This document shows, piece by piece, positions 54,567 through 64,000 of a DNA stretch of 64,000 nucleotides; within the stretch, counting starts at the first letter, position 1; each line of letters opens with the position of its first letter. The position numbers and the translations under genes were made by a program. The notes below the pieces were generated by a model, which worked only from the letters and a program-made list of their open reading frames with translations, did not search any database and had not been told where the DNA came from. This DNA is from Bufo bufo (lineage: Eukaryota > Chordata > Amphibia > Anura > Bufonidae), in assembly GCF_905171765.1 (NCBI RefSeq), contig NC_053391.1, forward strand, positions 106,366,644 through 106,430,643, given 5' to 3'.

Positions 54567-54680
54567 AAACTGGCTTAGTTGCCCATAGCAACCAATCAGA
54601 TACCAACTTTGATTTTCCAAATGAAAGGTGGAATCTGGTTGCTATGGGCAACTAGATCAGTTGTCCTTTACGCCAGGTTT
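54567..54680. mobile_element. Palindromic MITE, TTAGTTGCCCATAGCAACC family
   Basis: TGGCTTAGTTGCCCATAGCAACC pairs with GGTTGCTATGGGCAACTAG. Diverged relative of 55288-55452. Confidence 0.75.
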
Positions 54681-55287
54681 GATCACCTCCAATGGGTTCA
54701 GCCATTAGAGAGGTGTCCACGGCTAAAAGTCTGAGTTTACTTATGGCCTCCCAGACAGCACTGGGCAGTACAAGTCGCCATCACTTCATATCATGGGTTT
54801 CCAGCGTCCCTAGCAGAGGCGGAGTGGGACCTTACAGTAGTCCCATGTTGTAGGCGAGTCCAAATTGACAGAAGGCGGGGACAACACAAGTAGGCGGGGT
54901 CAGCGATACCGTAGTGCAGCACAAAATTCCGCCCAAGCCTTACGCCACCCTTGCCAATGGGGAGTGACGGAGGCGGAGCAAGCATTCCCGGCAGATTCAT
55001 TAACATTTGCAATAGTTTCCTGAGATAAATGAGGATACAACTGTACGTCACCTAAGGGCTGGAGAAGATTTCAATCTAAGCGCATGGACTGGCGGAGGAC
55101 GCTGCTCCAGCAGCGCAGGGGATATCAAAGACCAGCGTAAAATGCCCCCTTTAATAAATAAGCCCACCAATCCACAACTTCTGTTCCTCGGCTTCATTGA
55201 CCGGTGTCTTCCTTTAGGCAAACAGGGAGCAGCTGCACAGTGGACTCCTCTCCATGTGCCCGTCTCCATTGTAAAACTATAGGGGAG
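54681..55287. other. PIGS intron 2 sequence without recognised elements
   Basis: Moderately GC-rich intronic sequence. Short open frames on the minus strand have no family resemblance. Confidence 0.4.
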
Positions 55288-55452
55288 ATTTATCAAACTG
55301 GTCTAAAGTAGCACTGGCTTAGTTGCCCATAGCAACCAATCAGATTCCTCCTTTCATTTTTCACTGCTCCTTTGGAAAATCAAAGGTGGAAGCTGATTGG
55401 TTGCTGTGGAGAACTAAGCCAGAGTTACTTTACACCACTTTGATAAATTACT
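55288..55452. mobile_element. Palindromic MITE, TTAGTTGCCCATAGCAACC family
   Basis: Left end GGGGAGATTTATCAAACTGG and right end CCACTTTGATAAATTACTCC are inverted. The arms carry the CCATAGCAACCAATCAGATT segment and its inverse. Confidence 0.8.
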
Positions 55453-55847
55453 CCATGTGTTTTCTGCAAACCTGATGACGGGTTCCCTTTCATTAGAATG
55501 GATCCCCTGCATAAGACCGCTCGCCCTCTGTATGTCTGCGACAGCAACTGTACCGCCCAGTGTGCTACCTGCATCTCTGCACACACGATGTAAGATTTGT
55601 CAGTGACATAAATTTATAGAATTCTTCTGAATATTGATCCAGTCTGATCCCCACTTGGAATGCAGCGATGCACCAACATCCAGGAATGGCAGCAGTTCCA
55701 GAGGTCACACCCCACTGGTCATAATTTGATGGTGTATCCTAGCAATATGATCACTTTTTAAGAAAGGGATTGTTTGCTCTTCAAGGCTTTTTTTTATTCA
55801 CCCCCCTTCATCCGCTGTACCTGTAGAGGGAAGCATACTTACCTGCT
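55453..55847. other. PIGS intron 2 spacer
   Basis: Nothing recognised between the MITE and the minisatellite apart from a T run near 55787. Confidence 0.35.
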
Positions 55848-57858
55848 GGGATGGCCGAGGGGATGGCCTGTGTGTTCTGCTGCTGGGATGGCCGAGGGGA
55901 TGTGTGTTCTGCTGCTGGGATGGCCGAGGGCATGTGTGTTCTGCTGCTGGGATGGCCGAGGGGATGTGTGTTCTGCTGCTGGGATGGCCGAGGGGATGTG
56001 TGTTCTGCTGCTGGGATGGCCGAGGGGATGTGTGTTCTGCTGCTGGGATGGCCGAGGGGATGTGTGTTCTGCTGCTGGGATGGCCGAGGGGATGTGTGTT
56101 CTGCTGCTGGGATGGCCGAGGGGATGTGTGTTCTGCTGCTGGGATGGCCGAGGGGATGTGTGTTCTGCTGCTGGGATGGCCGAGGGGATGTGTGTTCTGC
56201 TGCTGGGATGGCCGAGGGGATGTGTGTTCTGCTGCTGGGATGGCCGAGGGGATGTGTGTTCTGCTGCTGGGATGGCCGAGGGGATGTGTGTTCTGCTGCT
56301 GGGATGGCCGAGGGGATGTGTGTTCTGCTGCTGGGATGGCCGAGGGGATGTGTGTTCTGCTGCTGGGATGGCCGAGGGGATGTGTGTTCTGCTGCTGGGA
56401 TGGCCGAGGGCATGTGTGTTCTGCTGCTGGGATGGCCGAGGGGATGTGTGTTCTGCTGCTGGGATGGCCGAGGGCATGTGTGTTCTGCTGCTGGGATGGC
56501 CGAGGGCATGTGTGTTCTGCTGCTGGGATGGCCGAGGGGATGTGTGTTCTGCTGCTGGGATGGCCGAGGGGATGTGTGTTCTGCTGCTGGGATGGCCGAG
56601 GGGATGTGTGTTCTGCTGCTGGGATGGCCGAGGGGATGTGTGTTCTGCTGCTGGGATGGCCGAGGGGATGTGTGTTCTGCTGCTGGGATGGCCGAGGGGA
56701 TGTGTGTTCTGCTGCTGGGATGGCCGAGGGGATGTGTGTTCTGCTGCTGGGATGGCCGAGGGGATGTGTGTTCTGCTGCTGGGATGGCCGAGGGGATGTG
56801 TGTTCTGCTGCTGGGATGGCCGAGGGGATGTGTGTTCTGCTGCTGGGATGGCCGAGGGGATGTGTGTTCTGCTGCTGGGATGGCCGAGGGGATGTGTGTT
56901 CTGCTGCTGGGATGGCCGAGGGGATGTGTGTTCTGCTGCTGGGATGGCCGAGGGGATGTGTGTTCTGCTGCTGGGATGGCCGAGGGGATGTGTGTTCTGC
57001 TGCTGGGATGGCCGAGGGGATGTGTGTTCTGCTGCTGGGATGGCCGAGGGGATGTGTGTTCTGCTGCTGGGATGGCCGAGGGGATGTGTGTTCTGCTGCT
57101 GGGATGGCCGAGGGGATGTGTGTTCTGCTGCTGGGATGGCCGAGGGGATGTGTGTTCTGCTGCTGGGATGGCCGAGGGGATGTGTGTTCTGCTGCTGGGA
57201 TGGCCGAGGGGATGTGTGTTCTGCTGCTGGGATGGCCGAGGGGATGTGTGTTCTGCTGCTGGGATGGCCGAGGGGATGTGTGTTCTGCTGCTGGGATGGC
57301 CGAGGGGATGTGTGTTCTGCTGCTGGGATGGCCGAGGGGATGTGTGTTCTGCTGCTGGGATGGCCGAGGGGATGTGTGTTCTGCTGCTGGGATGGCCGAG
57401 GGGATGTGTGTTCTGCTGCTGGGATGGCCGAGGGGATGTGTGTTCTGCTGCTGGGATGGCCGAGGGCATGTGTGTTCTGCTGCTGGGATGGCCGAGGGCA
57501 TGTGTGTTCTGCTGCTGGGATGGCCGAGGGCATGTGTGTTCTGCTGCTGGGATGGCCGAGGGGATGTGTGTTCTGCTGCTGGGATGGCCGAGGGGATGTG
57601 TGTTCTGCTGCTGGGATGGCCGAGGGGATGTGTGTTCTGCTGCTGGGATGGCCGAGGGGATGTGTGTTCTGCTGCTGGGATGGCCGAGGGGATGTGTGTT
57701 CTGCTGCTGGGATGGCCGAGGGGATGTGTGTTCTGCTGCTGGGATGGCCGAGGGGATGTGTGTTCTGCTGCTGGGATGGCCGAGGGGATGTGTGTTCTGC
57801 TGCTGGGATGGCCGAGGGGATGTGTGTTCTGCTGCTGGGATGGCCGAGGGGATGTGTC
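55848..57858. repeat. 32-bp minisatellite, about 63 copies, in PIGS intron 2
   Basis: The unit contains CTGGGATGGCCGAGGGGATG followed by TGTGTTCTGCTG. Copies are nearly identical; the main variant is GGGGATG versus GGGCATG, present in about eight copies clustered near 55925, 56405-56515 and 57465-57535. The first copy has a small insertion (GGATGGCCTGTGTG). Because the unit lacks stops in several frames, open frames of 560-760 codons exist on both strands. Its position in an intron and its repeats argue against a gene. Confidence 0.95.
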
Positions 57859-58299
57859 CTTTAAGCGGCACCTCACTGGGGGACATGCTTGGAGAAATGT
57901 CTCCTCTGCAGCGGCACACATGACCCCTGTCCATTCCAGCAGTTTACAAGCGGGGACCGGAGCACAGCGAATGCAGAAGTGGACCTGCGGAGCCGGAACC
58001 AAGTATGCTTCCTTCCACAGATCTAGCATATAGGGGGTAAACAAAAAAGCTTTAAAAAGCTGGAGAACCCCTTTAAGCACCATGGATCCTGCAATACAGC
58101 ATGGAGAAAACGGCTGAAGGTGATGCTGCCCCTTGGTTTAGGTGATCGGCAGTAGTCAGTCCTCCACTTCCCTGCATGTCCCTCAAAACTGACATCCTTG
58201 AAGGCCACATAAGAGGGTATCCACATAATAACTGAGACCATCTTCCTAGGATATCCCTTCATTCAGAGGTTGCAATAATGCCTGTACAAGGGTCATAGA
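57859..58299. other. PIGS intron 2 spacer
   Basis: Ends of TTAA-type MITEs are visible (GGAGAACCCCTTTAA near 58062-58076). No gene. Confidence 0.4.
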
Positions 58300-58700
58300 C
58301 GCTTGTTCAGGCCATTTTACTCCCTGGAAAAAGTCTAAGGTGTACCAATACGCCTTAGACTTTTCCCTGCTTTTCATCAGCGCAGGGCGCGCTGTGAACG
58401 GCACAGGCAGCGTAGCAATGCTGCCTGCAGTAACCAATAGCAAAGCTCCATACAGTAAGGAGCTTTGCTATTGGTTAGTTTGGGCGGGCGCCAGAGCGAT
58501 ACAGCGCCCTGCAGCAGAGGAAGCCGGAAGGAGGAGTGGCCGACGCCCGGGGTTGGCTGAAGGGCGCGCTGTGCAAGGACCCCGAGAAGCATGGCGGCGG
58601 AGGAACTGAAGCCTACAGCCCAGACATCAAGATGGAGCTGCAGAATGAGGTGACAGCGCAGGGTGTAATGTATGTAGTGAATGCAGGCAGGCTATTACAG
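58300..58700. other. GC-rich intronic segment with paired CCAAT boxes
   Basis: 58434-58474 is a palindrome (CCAATAGCAAAGCTCC and its inverse) with a CCAAT box at each end. Downstream is GC-rich sequence and GAAGCATGGCGGCGGAGG near 58590, which looks like a start context, but its frame closes after 20 codons (TGA in ATGAGGTGACAG) and matches nothing I know. GAATGAGGTGACA could be a splice donor. A GC-rich MITE or a promoter are both possible. Confidence 0.35.
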
Positions 58701-58794
58701 CCAAGTGGTAGATCCACTATATTGGATTGGACTTGGCTATATTTGCCTGATGTTAGACCAGTAATGGTTCCCCCGCATAACTATCCACCTCTTA

Positions 58795-59190
58795 GGCCCC
58801 GTTCACACCAGCGCTATTTATTTCTGTTGTTCTGCTCATCTAATGGAGCAGAACAATAAAAATAATGGAAGTGGGTTTTTGCCATACATTCAACACACAA
58901 CAGACGCCATACTGTGGCATCCAGCCCCATGGAGATCCATTGTAAAAACAAACACAAAAAAAGGATACTTTATTTTGCAGAATTCTGCAGGATGGGAAAC
59001 CCTAGTCTAACACATTTTTTTTATCCTACAAAGTCCAGCAAAAAAAAAAAAATATATATATTTATTTATTTATAATTTTTTTTTTTACAATGGAACTATG
59101 GTGACGGATGCCACAGTGCGGTGTCTGGTAACATATATAAGTTTTTTGTGTGTACATTAAATGTATGAAAAAAACCGTGATGTGAACCCA
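58795..59190. mobile_element. MITE with GGCCCCGTTCACACC end
   Basis: Left AGGCCCCGTTCACACCAGC is loosely inverted at GTGATGTGAACCCAGCCTAG. The interior has A/T runs and two copies of ATGCCACAGTGCGG-type sequence in opposite orientation. Confidence 0.55.
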
Positions 59191-59713
59191 GCCTAGCTGA
59201 CAGGGAAGAATCTGAACGGACTCCGCCGACTATGATGGAGACCGTTCAGTTTCCATTCATGAGCCTGTCTTTTTACCATCATATAGGGCTTTTTTGTCTG
59301 GCCTTTTTGACAAAATCTGCAACAGAGGCTCCAAACCTCGAACGCAGATGTGAGCAAGTGTAGGCCTATGTATTATGTATATGAATTACTGCAAATTTTG
59401 TGCTCCTTCTCGGGTAAAAATACTCTTCAAAAATGGTCAGAGGAGTATTTCTACTTTGCTGGAAAAAATGTAGAGTCCGACCTCTGCCTTCATTTCATGG
59501 GAATACTTTTTAGAATGGCCTGCATGCTTTTCAGTTGGGACATGCAGGGAGTATATACATATATCCTTCTGAATCTGAGATTTGTCCGTAGGAGTAAGAA
59601 AGGGGGCATATTGCGTATTTATGCACAAGGTCTTGTAATGAGGTGTCCATCATATGGCAATGTGGTGTAAAGTGATTAGGATCTATCATAATCTTCTCGC
59701 TTCTCTCCTTCAG

Positions 59714-59825
59714 CTTCAGCTCACGGTCCCTGTAGAAGTGGTGTTCTCTAAAGGAACATTGACGGCAGAGCAGCAAAGGAGAATCCCGGCTTCAGATGTA
59801 AAGGAAAAGGAGACTGTACTGAACA
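59714..59825 (+). CDS. PIGS: PIGS exon 3
   Basis: The acceptor CTCCTTCAG ends at 59713. The exon reads LQLTVPVEVVFSKGTLTAEQ and continues through VKEKETVLN, stopping one base into a codon at donor GTGAGT (59826). It corresponds to the start of the luminal domain in vertebrate PIG-S (human has VPVTVVF at this point). It joins exon 2 in phase 0. The next exon, expected to encode a YKMK...CRFQ-like segment, is not found before 64000, so intron 3 exceeds 4.1 kb. No lesion is seen in any of the three exons, so the gene is probably functional. Confidence 0.95.
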
Positions 59826-59939
59826 GTGAGTACCTTCCCAGGAGATGGTTTCACTGCACAAGGCTTCTGTCAGGAAATATCATTCATGTATGTTCACTAG
59901 TCAAACAAGCCTAAATGGGAGTGCCTTCAATTATAAAAC

Positions 59940-60267
59940 TTAAAGAGGACCTTTCACTAGAATAAAAAATGTTAAATATTATCCCTGGGCGCCGCTCCGT
60001 TCTCCCGGTATAGGCTCCGGTAGCTTCATATGTTCGGTTCAACTGGGTGAGCTGAGCGCTGCGATTGGCCAGCGCTACAGCCTGGGAGAAGGAGACGCCG
60101 GCAGGTTCCACCCAGTTGAACCGAACATATGAAGATACCGGAGCCTATACCGAGAGAACGGAGTGGCGCCCAGGGATAATAGTAAGAGCAGGGAGATCCC
60201 TGGGCGCCGCTCTCCATGTCTGTATGCTTAGTTTACATTTTTTATTCTAGTGAAAGGTCCTCTTTAA
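59940..60267. mobile_element. TTAA palindromic MITE in PIGS intron 3
   Basis: TTAAAGAGGACCTTTCACTA and its exact inverse TAGTGAAAGGTCCTCTTTAA bound it. A larger inverted repeat (CCGGTATAGGCTCCGG...) lies inside. TTAA ends suggest mobilisation by a piggyBac transposase. Confidence 0.85.
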
Positions 60268-60392
60268 AGAGGTTGTCTCACTTCTTCAAATAGCATTTAA
60301 TATGTAGAGAAAGTTAAAGGGGTTGTCCCACTTTGCTTTTTCAATCTTACCAGCAGTAAATGTCCTGATAACTTCCTGGTTTGGCTCAGGCA

Positions 60393-60632
60393 GTTGAGTG
60401 AAGGCCGGCCACGCCTCCTCATGACTCACCCTGAGAGTGAAGGCCGGCCACGCCTCCTCATGACTCACCCTGAGAGTGAAGGCCGGCCACGCCTCCTCAT
60501 GACTCACCCTGAGAGTGAAGGCCGGCCACGCCTCCTCATGACTCACCCTGAGAGTGAAGGCCGGCCACGCCTCCTCATGACTCACCCTGAGAGTGAAGGC
60601 CGACCACGCCTCCTCATGACTCACCCTGAGAG
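60393..60632. repeat. 39-bp minisatellite, six copies
   Basis: GAGTGAAGGCCGGCCACGCC begins each unit, which ends ATGACTCACCCTGA. 39 is a multiple of three, so frames on both strands show 13-residue repeats; these are not genes. Confidence 0.93.
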
Positions 60633-61016
60633 CTCAGTCCTTGCGTGCTCGTTCATGTGGATGAGTCATCCTTCTGGAGCCTGCAGAGTATGTAAAGCCC
60701 ATCCCCCTGCTGGGGAATCACTCAGTGACCACTGACCAATGCTAGTGAACTAATGTAGTAGTAACTTGTGGCTGTCCTGCATTCTAATACACTTTTACAC
60801 ATAAAACCTGTGTTACAAACCCATTCTGTGCAGCAAAAATAATAAATCACTACAGCCCAAATGCATGTTAGCTAGTAGCCATATGATCTGTGCTAGATAT
60901 AGATATAGATATATTCACTGACTTATTACCCAGCTTTCCCGGTATCAGATATTATCACTGACTTATTACCCAGCTTTCCCGATGTGTGATATTATCACTG
61001 ACCTATTACCCAGCTT
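60633..61016. other. PIGS intron 3 spacer
   Basis: 60895-61016 contains three diverged copies of a unit with TATTACCCAGCTTTCCC and a short (TAGATA)n. Nothing else recognised. Confidence 0.45.
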
Positions 61017-62200
61017 ATGGGGGGGGGGGGGGCATCTGTGGATGGCACTTATGGGGGTGGGGGGGGCATCTGTGGATGGCACTTATGGGGGGGGGGGGGC
61101 CATCTGTGGATGGCATTTATGGGGGGGGCATCTGTGGATAGCACTTATGGGGGGGCATCTGTGGATGGCACTTATGGGGGTGGGGGCATCTGTGGATGGC
61201 ACTTATGGGGGTGGGGGCATCTGTGGATGGCACTTATGGGGGGGGCATCTGTGGATGGCACTTATGGGGGGGCATCTGTGGATGGCACTTATGGGGGGGC
61301 ATCTGTGGATGGCACTTATGGGGGGGGGGGCATCTGTGGATGGCACTTATGGGGGGGGGGGCATCTGTGGATGGCACTTATGGGGGGGGGGCATCTGTGG
61401 ATGGCACTTATGGGGGGGCATCTGTGGATGGCACTTATGGGGGGGCATCTGTGGATGGCACTTATGGGGGGGGGGCATCTGTGGATGGCACTTATGGGGG
61501 GGGGGGGCATCTGTGGATGGCACTTATGGGGGGGGGGCATCTGTGGATGGCACTTATGGGGTGGGGGGGCATCTGTGGATGGCACTTATGGGGTGGGGGG
61601 GCATCTGTGCATGGCACTTATGGGGTGGGGGGGCATCTGTGCATGGCACTTATGGGGTGGGGGGGCATCTGTGGATGGCACTTATGGGGTGGGGGGGCAT
61701 CTGTGGATGGCACTTATGGGGTGGGGGGGCATCTGTGCATGGCACTCATGGGGTGGGGGGGGCATCTGTGGATGGCACTCATGGGGTGGGGGGGGCATCT
61801 GTGGATGGCACTCATGGGGTGGGGGGGGGCATCTGTGGATGGCACTCATGGGGTGGGGGGGGGGCATCTGTGGATGGCACTCATGGGGTGGGGGGGGCAT
61901 CTGTGGATGGCACTCATGGGGGGGGGGGGGCATCTGTGGATGGCACTCATGGGGTGGGGGGGGCATCTGTGGATGGCACTCATGGGGTGGGGGGGGCATC
62001 TGTGGATGGCACTCATGGGGTGGGGGGGGCATCTGTGGATGGCACTCATGGGGTGGGGGGGGCATCTGTGGATGGCACTCATGGGGTGGGGGGGGCATCT
62101 GTGGATGGCACTCATGGGGTGGGGGGGGCATCTGTGGATGGCACTCATGGGGTGGGGGGGGCATCTGTGGATGGCACTCATGGGGTGGGGGGAATCTGTG
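61017..62200. repeat. G-rich minisatellite of 26-33 bp, about 40 copies
   Basis: Each unit is a G run of variable length plus CATCTGTGGATGGCACTTAT. Up to about 61735 units carry CACTTAT; after that all carry CACTCAT with GGGGTGGGGGG. A few central units read GTGCATGG instead of GTGGATGG. Open frames of up to 441 codons are by-products. The + strand has many G runs suited to G-quadruplexes. Confidence 0.93.
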
Positions 62201-62496
62201 GATTGCCGCCTGGACTCCTTCTGGGCACCAGAGAGCACGGCGTCCTCGGTTGCTATGACGCTGTGCGCTCCCTCCTGCTGCCGGAAAACAGTAATACACT
62301 GCTATGATCGGGCGCCCGCGCATGCGCAAAACTATGCGGCGTGCGCCCTCACAGTGTGAGTGAGAGGCTGGCTGCAGGATCGCAATAGATACCAGTGCGC
62401 AGGTGCGGCATGGATGCGGCTGGCGAGATGTGGCCGTATCCATGGGATACCAGCACAAACAAAGGGGAGTGAAAGGAGCATTTTTAGACTGAATAG
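62201..62496. other. GC-rich intronic stretch
   Basis: A CpG-containing segment near 62300-62345 (GGGCGCCCGCGCATGCGCAA, an NRF1-like GCGCATGCGC). No gene is supported. Confidence 0.4.
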
Positions 62497-62858
62497 TAGG
62501 GATCGACCGATATTGATTTTTTAGGACCGATACCGATACCGATAATCTGTGAACTTTCAGGCCGATAGCCGATAATTTATACCGATATTCAGTTTTTGTT
62601 TTTTTTTTAGAAAAAAAAAAATCCTACACAAATCTGCTGTTAAATTAACATGTTTATTGTTAACATTTAGATTTTTTTGTAAATCTTTCTTTTTCATTGG
62701 TGATACGAGTCAAATACAACAAATTGTACCACTTATTTTTCTTTAAATATCAGTCAAAAGGTAACAACTAACAAGAAAGAACAACAATGTTCAAATGTGG
62801 ACATCACCTGATTCACCTCCCACCACCACAGGTTGACATGTTTCAAACTGTAGCGTTC

Positions 62859-63129
62859 TTAGGCTACTTTCACACTTGCGGCAGAGAAATCCGGTAGGCA
62901 GTTCTGTCGCCAGTTTTTTTGGCCGGAGATAAAACCGTAGCATGCTGCGGTTTTATCTCTGTCCTGATCAGTCAAAAAGACTGAACTGAAGACATCCTGA
63001 TGCATCCTGAACGGATTGCTCTCAATTCAGAATGCATTAGGATAAAACTGATCAGTTCTTTTCTGGTATAGAGCCCTGTGATGGAACTCTATGCCGGAAA
63101 AGAAAAACGAAAGTGTGAAAGTAGCCTAA
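62859..63129. mobile_element. MITE of the GGCTACTTTCACACTTG group inside the hAT
   Basis: TTAGGCTACTTTCACACTTG pairs with AAGTGTGAAAGTAGCCTAA. Interior words (AAACTGATCAG, GAATGCATTAGG) match the other members at 36300 and 29417. Confidence 0.85.
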
Positions 63130-63331
63130 GTTGTAACCTCCTGGACATTCGAAACATGTCAACCTGTTATGGTGGGAGGTGATGTCCACAAGATGAAACC
63201 TGTGATATGAAATTAAAAATAAATACAATGCAAGTGCAACGGTAAATTTTTCCAGTGCTGGAATTTATCCTTTCACATTTATGTGCCGAGAGCCCGCCTT
63301 GGTACACAATGAGAGAATATTTAGAATTTCT

Positions 63332-63997
63332 TCAATACTTCCAGTTGAGAAGGAGTACATTGTAGTGCAGAAAGCACAACATTTCTGCATGCCCTCCTGT
63401 TAAACGGCTTCTGTTCCTTTCGTAGATTGCTGAGACTTCACTAAAAACACGCTCACTAGGTACAGAGGAGGGTGGAGAGCAAAGGTATCTTCTGGCATAA
63501 GAAGCAAGGGTTTTAAAGCGTGCCTCATTTTCTTTCCACCACTCAAGTGGATTGTCCTTTCTATTGATCACTGGTTCTTTCAAATAAAGATGAAGCTCAT
63601 AATCAAGGCAGATTTTTGGTATAATTAGAGAATCCTCTACATGAGGCCCCAATAAAACGCTGAACATGGCATCAATTTGGCCATGTTTAAGCCTTTTTTC
63701 CATGTGTTTCCTTTTTGGGAATTTGTATGTTTCTGTGGCATCATCAACCTGCTCTTCCAGACTAGTAGTACTAGTAGTAGGCTCTTCCAGACTAGTAACA
63801 TCAGGCTCTTCCAGATGTGACCTTTCTAGAACCTGCACCTCCTTTTGCATATCTTCTGTCAGCCATTCTTTTGCCTTGCTCAATACATTATCAGAAGAGA
63901 AAGCATGATGTTTGAATCGAGGATCTAAAAGACATGCCAACACTACGTTTATATTCTCTTCATACCACAAAAAACGTTTGTTGAGGCTTTCCTTCAT
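63332..63997 (-). CDS. hAT transposase, C-terminal part (partial at window edge)
   Basis: 221 codons are open up to the window edge, and the gene continues beyond it, so the leading Met is not a proven start. NINVVLACLLDPRFKHHAFS is the conserved LDPRFK segment of the catalytic domain. A low-complexity SLEEP/TTST linker follows. The hAT dimerisation domain is complete: NPLEWWKENEARF, then LCSPPSSVPSERVFSEVSA and MLCFLHYNVLLLNW, ending at a normal stop. It resembles ZBED-type hAT proteins. No lesion is visible in this part. The element lies in PIGS intron 3 on the opposite strand. Confidence 0.82.
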   Translation of the reverse strand: MKESLNKRFLWYEENINVVLACLLDPRFKHHAFSSDNVLSKAKEWLTEDMQKEVQVLERSHLEEPDVTSLEEPTTSTTSLEEQVDDATETYKFPKRKHMEKRLKHGQIDAMFSVLLGPHVEDSLIIPKICLDYELHLYLKEPVINRKDNPLEWWKENEARFKTLASYARRYLCSPPSSVPSERVFSEVSAIYERNRSRLTGGHAEMLCFLHYNVLLLNWKY

Positions 63998-64000
63998 GAC

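Larger units (their letters stand above)
62497..64000 (-). mobile_element. 3' part of a ZBED-like hAT transposon, continues beyond window
   Basis: The terminus TAGGGATCGACCGATATTGA at 62497 is a hAT end. The 3' untranslated region follows and holds a nested MITE (62859-63129), then the transposase C-terminus. An inverted pair (GGACATCACCTGATTCACCT near 62798 and GGGAGGTGATGTCCAC near 63175) flanks the MITE. Confidence 0.8.

Noticed and set aside
55774..58083. Several open frames of 560-760 codons on both strands, rich in Cys/Trp or Pro/Ser/Gln
   Set aside because: They coincide with a near-perfect 32-bp minisatellite that lacks stops in several frames. The peptides repeat every 32 residues (96 bp) and the array lies in a PIGS intron.
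58536..58859. 107-codon plus-strand frame as a nested gene
   Set aside because: No recognisable domain; it crosses a putative donor and a MITE edge. Kept only as a possible promoter region.
60286..60735. Frames with 13-residue repeats on both strands
   Set aside because: By-product of a six-copy 39-bp repeat, whose length is a multiple of three.
60982..62458. Open frames of 130-441 codons with GHLWMALMG or HPMSAIHRCPP repeats
   Set aside because: Translations of the G-rich minisatellite in multiple frames; no start context, conserved domain or non-repetitive part.

Overview
The window is nuclear DNA of a vertebrate, most likely an anuran amphibian. One host gene is recognisable: the first three coding exons of PIGS (GPI transamidase subunit S), on the + strand from 53573 to beyond the window end. 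Exons, splice sites and protein order are all legible. Nearly everything else is transposable elements and tandem repeats. Frog affinity is inferred from the mix: Penelope-like elements (PLEs), CR1 and L1 LINEs, long-TIR Tc1 elements, hAT and piggyBac relics, and many palindromic MITEs ending in TTAA or in a GGCTACTTTCACACTTG-type terminus. I cannot name the species.

Layout. 1-10029 is a nested stack. An old CR1 LINE (minus, 7578-10029) was cut by an endogenous retrovirus whose 5' LTR, lysine-tRNA-type primer site and leader lie at 6388-7577. A Tc1 element (1440-3644) abuts the retroviral fragment, a PLE (3657-6371) sits at that junction, and a solo LTR (1688-2348) lies inside the Tc1. 10030-12818 is the 3' part of a piggyBac element carrying a palindromic MITE and a hairpin insertion. 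13612-14550 is an internally deleted Tc1. 14553-21741 is a decayed hAT transposon (minus) whose BED zinc finger is split by a second, non-autonomous hAT (16610-18766). 23100-26324 is a complete, young, non-autonomous LTR retrotransposon with an unrecognised protein. 27480-28193 is an L1 ORF1 relic.

28331-44500 is mostly repeats: MITEs, a five-copy 684-bp tandem repeat (30400-33790), a 1.3-kb foldback (34506-35833), a 4.5-kb 22-bp minisatellite with 110-bp higher-order structure (38470-43030), and a tandem block bounded by direct repeats (43060-44492). 44500-48690 is a second, different PLE (minus) split by an apparently intact Tc1/mariner transposon (44872-46453), whose 356-aa transposase is the one uninterrupted full-length transposase seen here. 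A foldback, a MITE interrupted by a solo LTR, and more MITEs follow up to 53400.

PIGS occupies the right end: a compact promoter, exons 1 and 2 separated by an 80-bp intron, then a 5.9-kb intron 2 with several MITEs and a 63-copy 32-bp minisatellite, exon 3 (59714-59825), and intron 3 with a 39-bp minisatellite, a G-rich minisatellite (61017-62200) and the 3' end of a ZBED-like hAT element running off the window. Very long open frames over 55.8-58.0 kb and 61.0-62.4 kb are by-products of these arrays.

All coordinates, duplications and motif matches were read by eye. Family assignments rest on recognised protein motifs and were not checked by database search.
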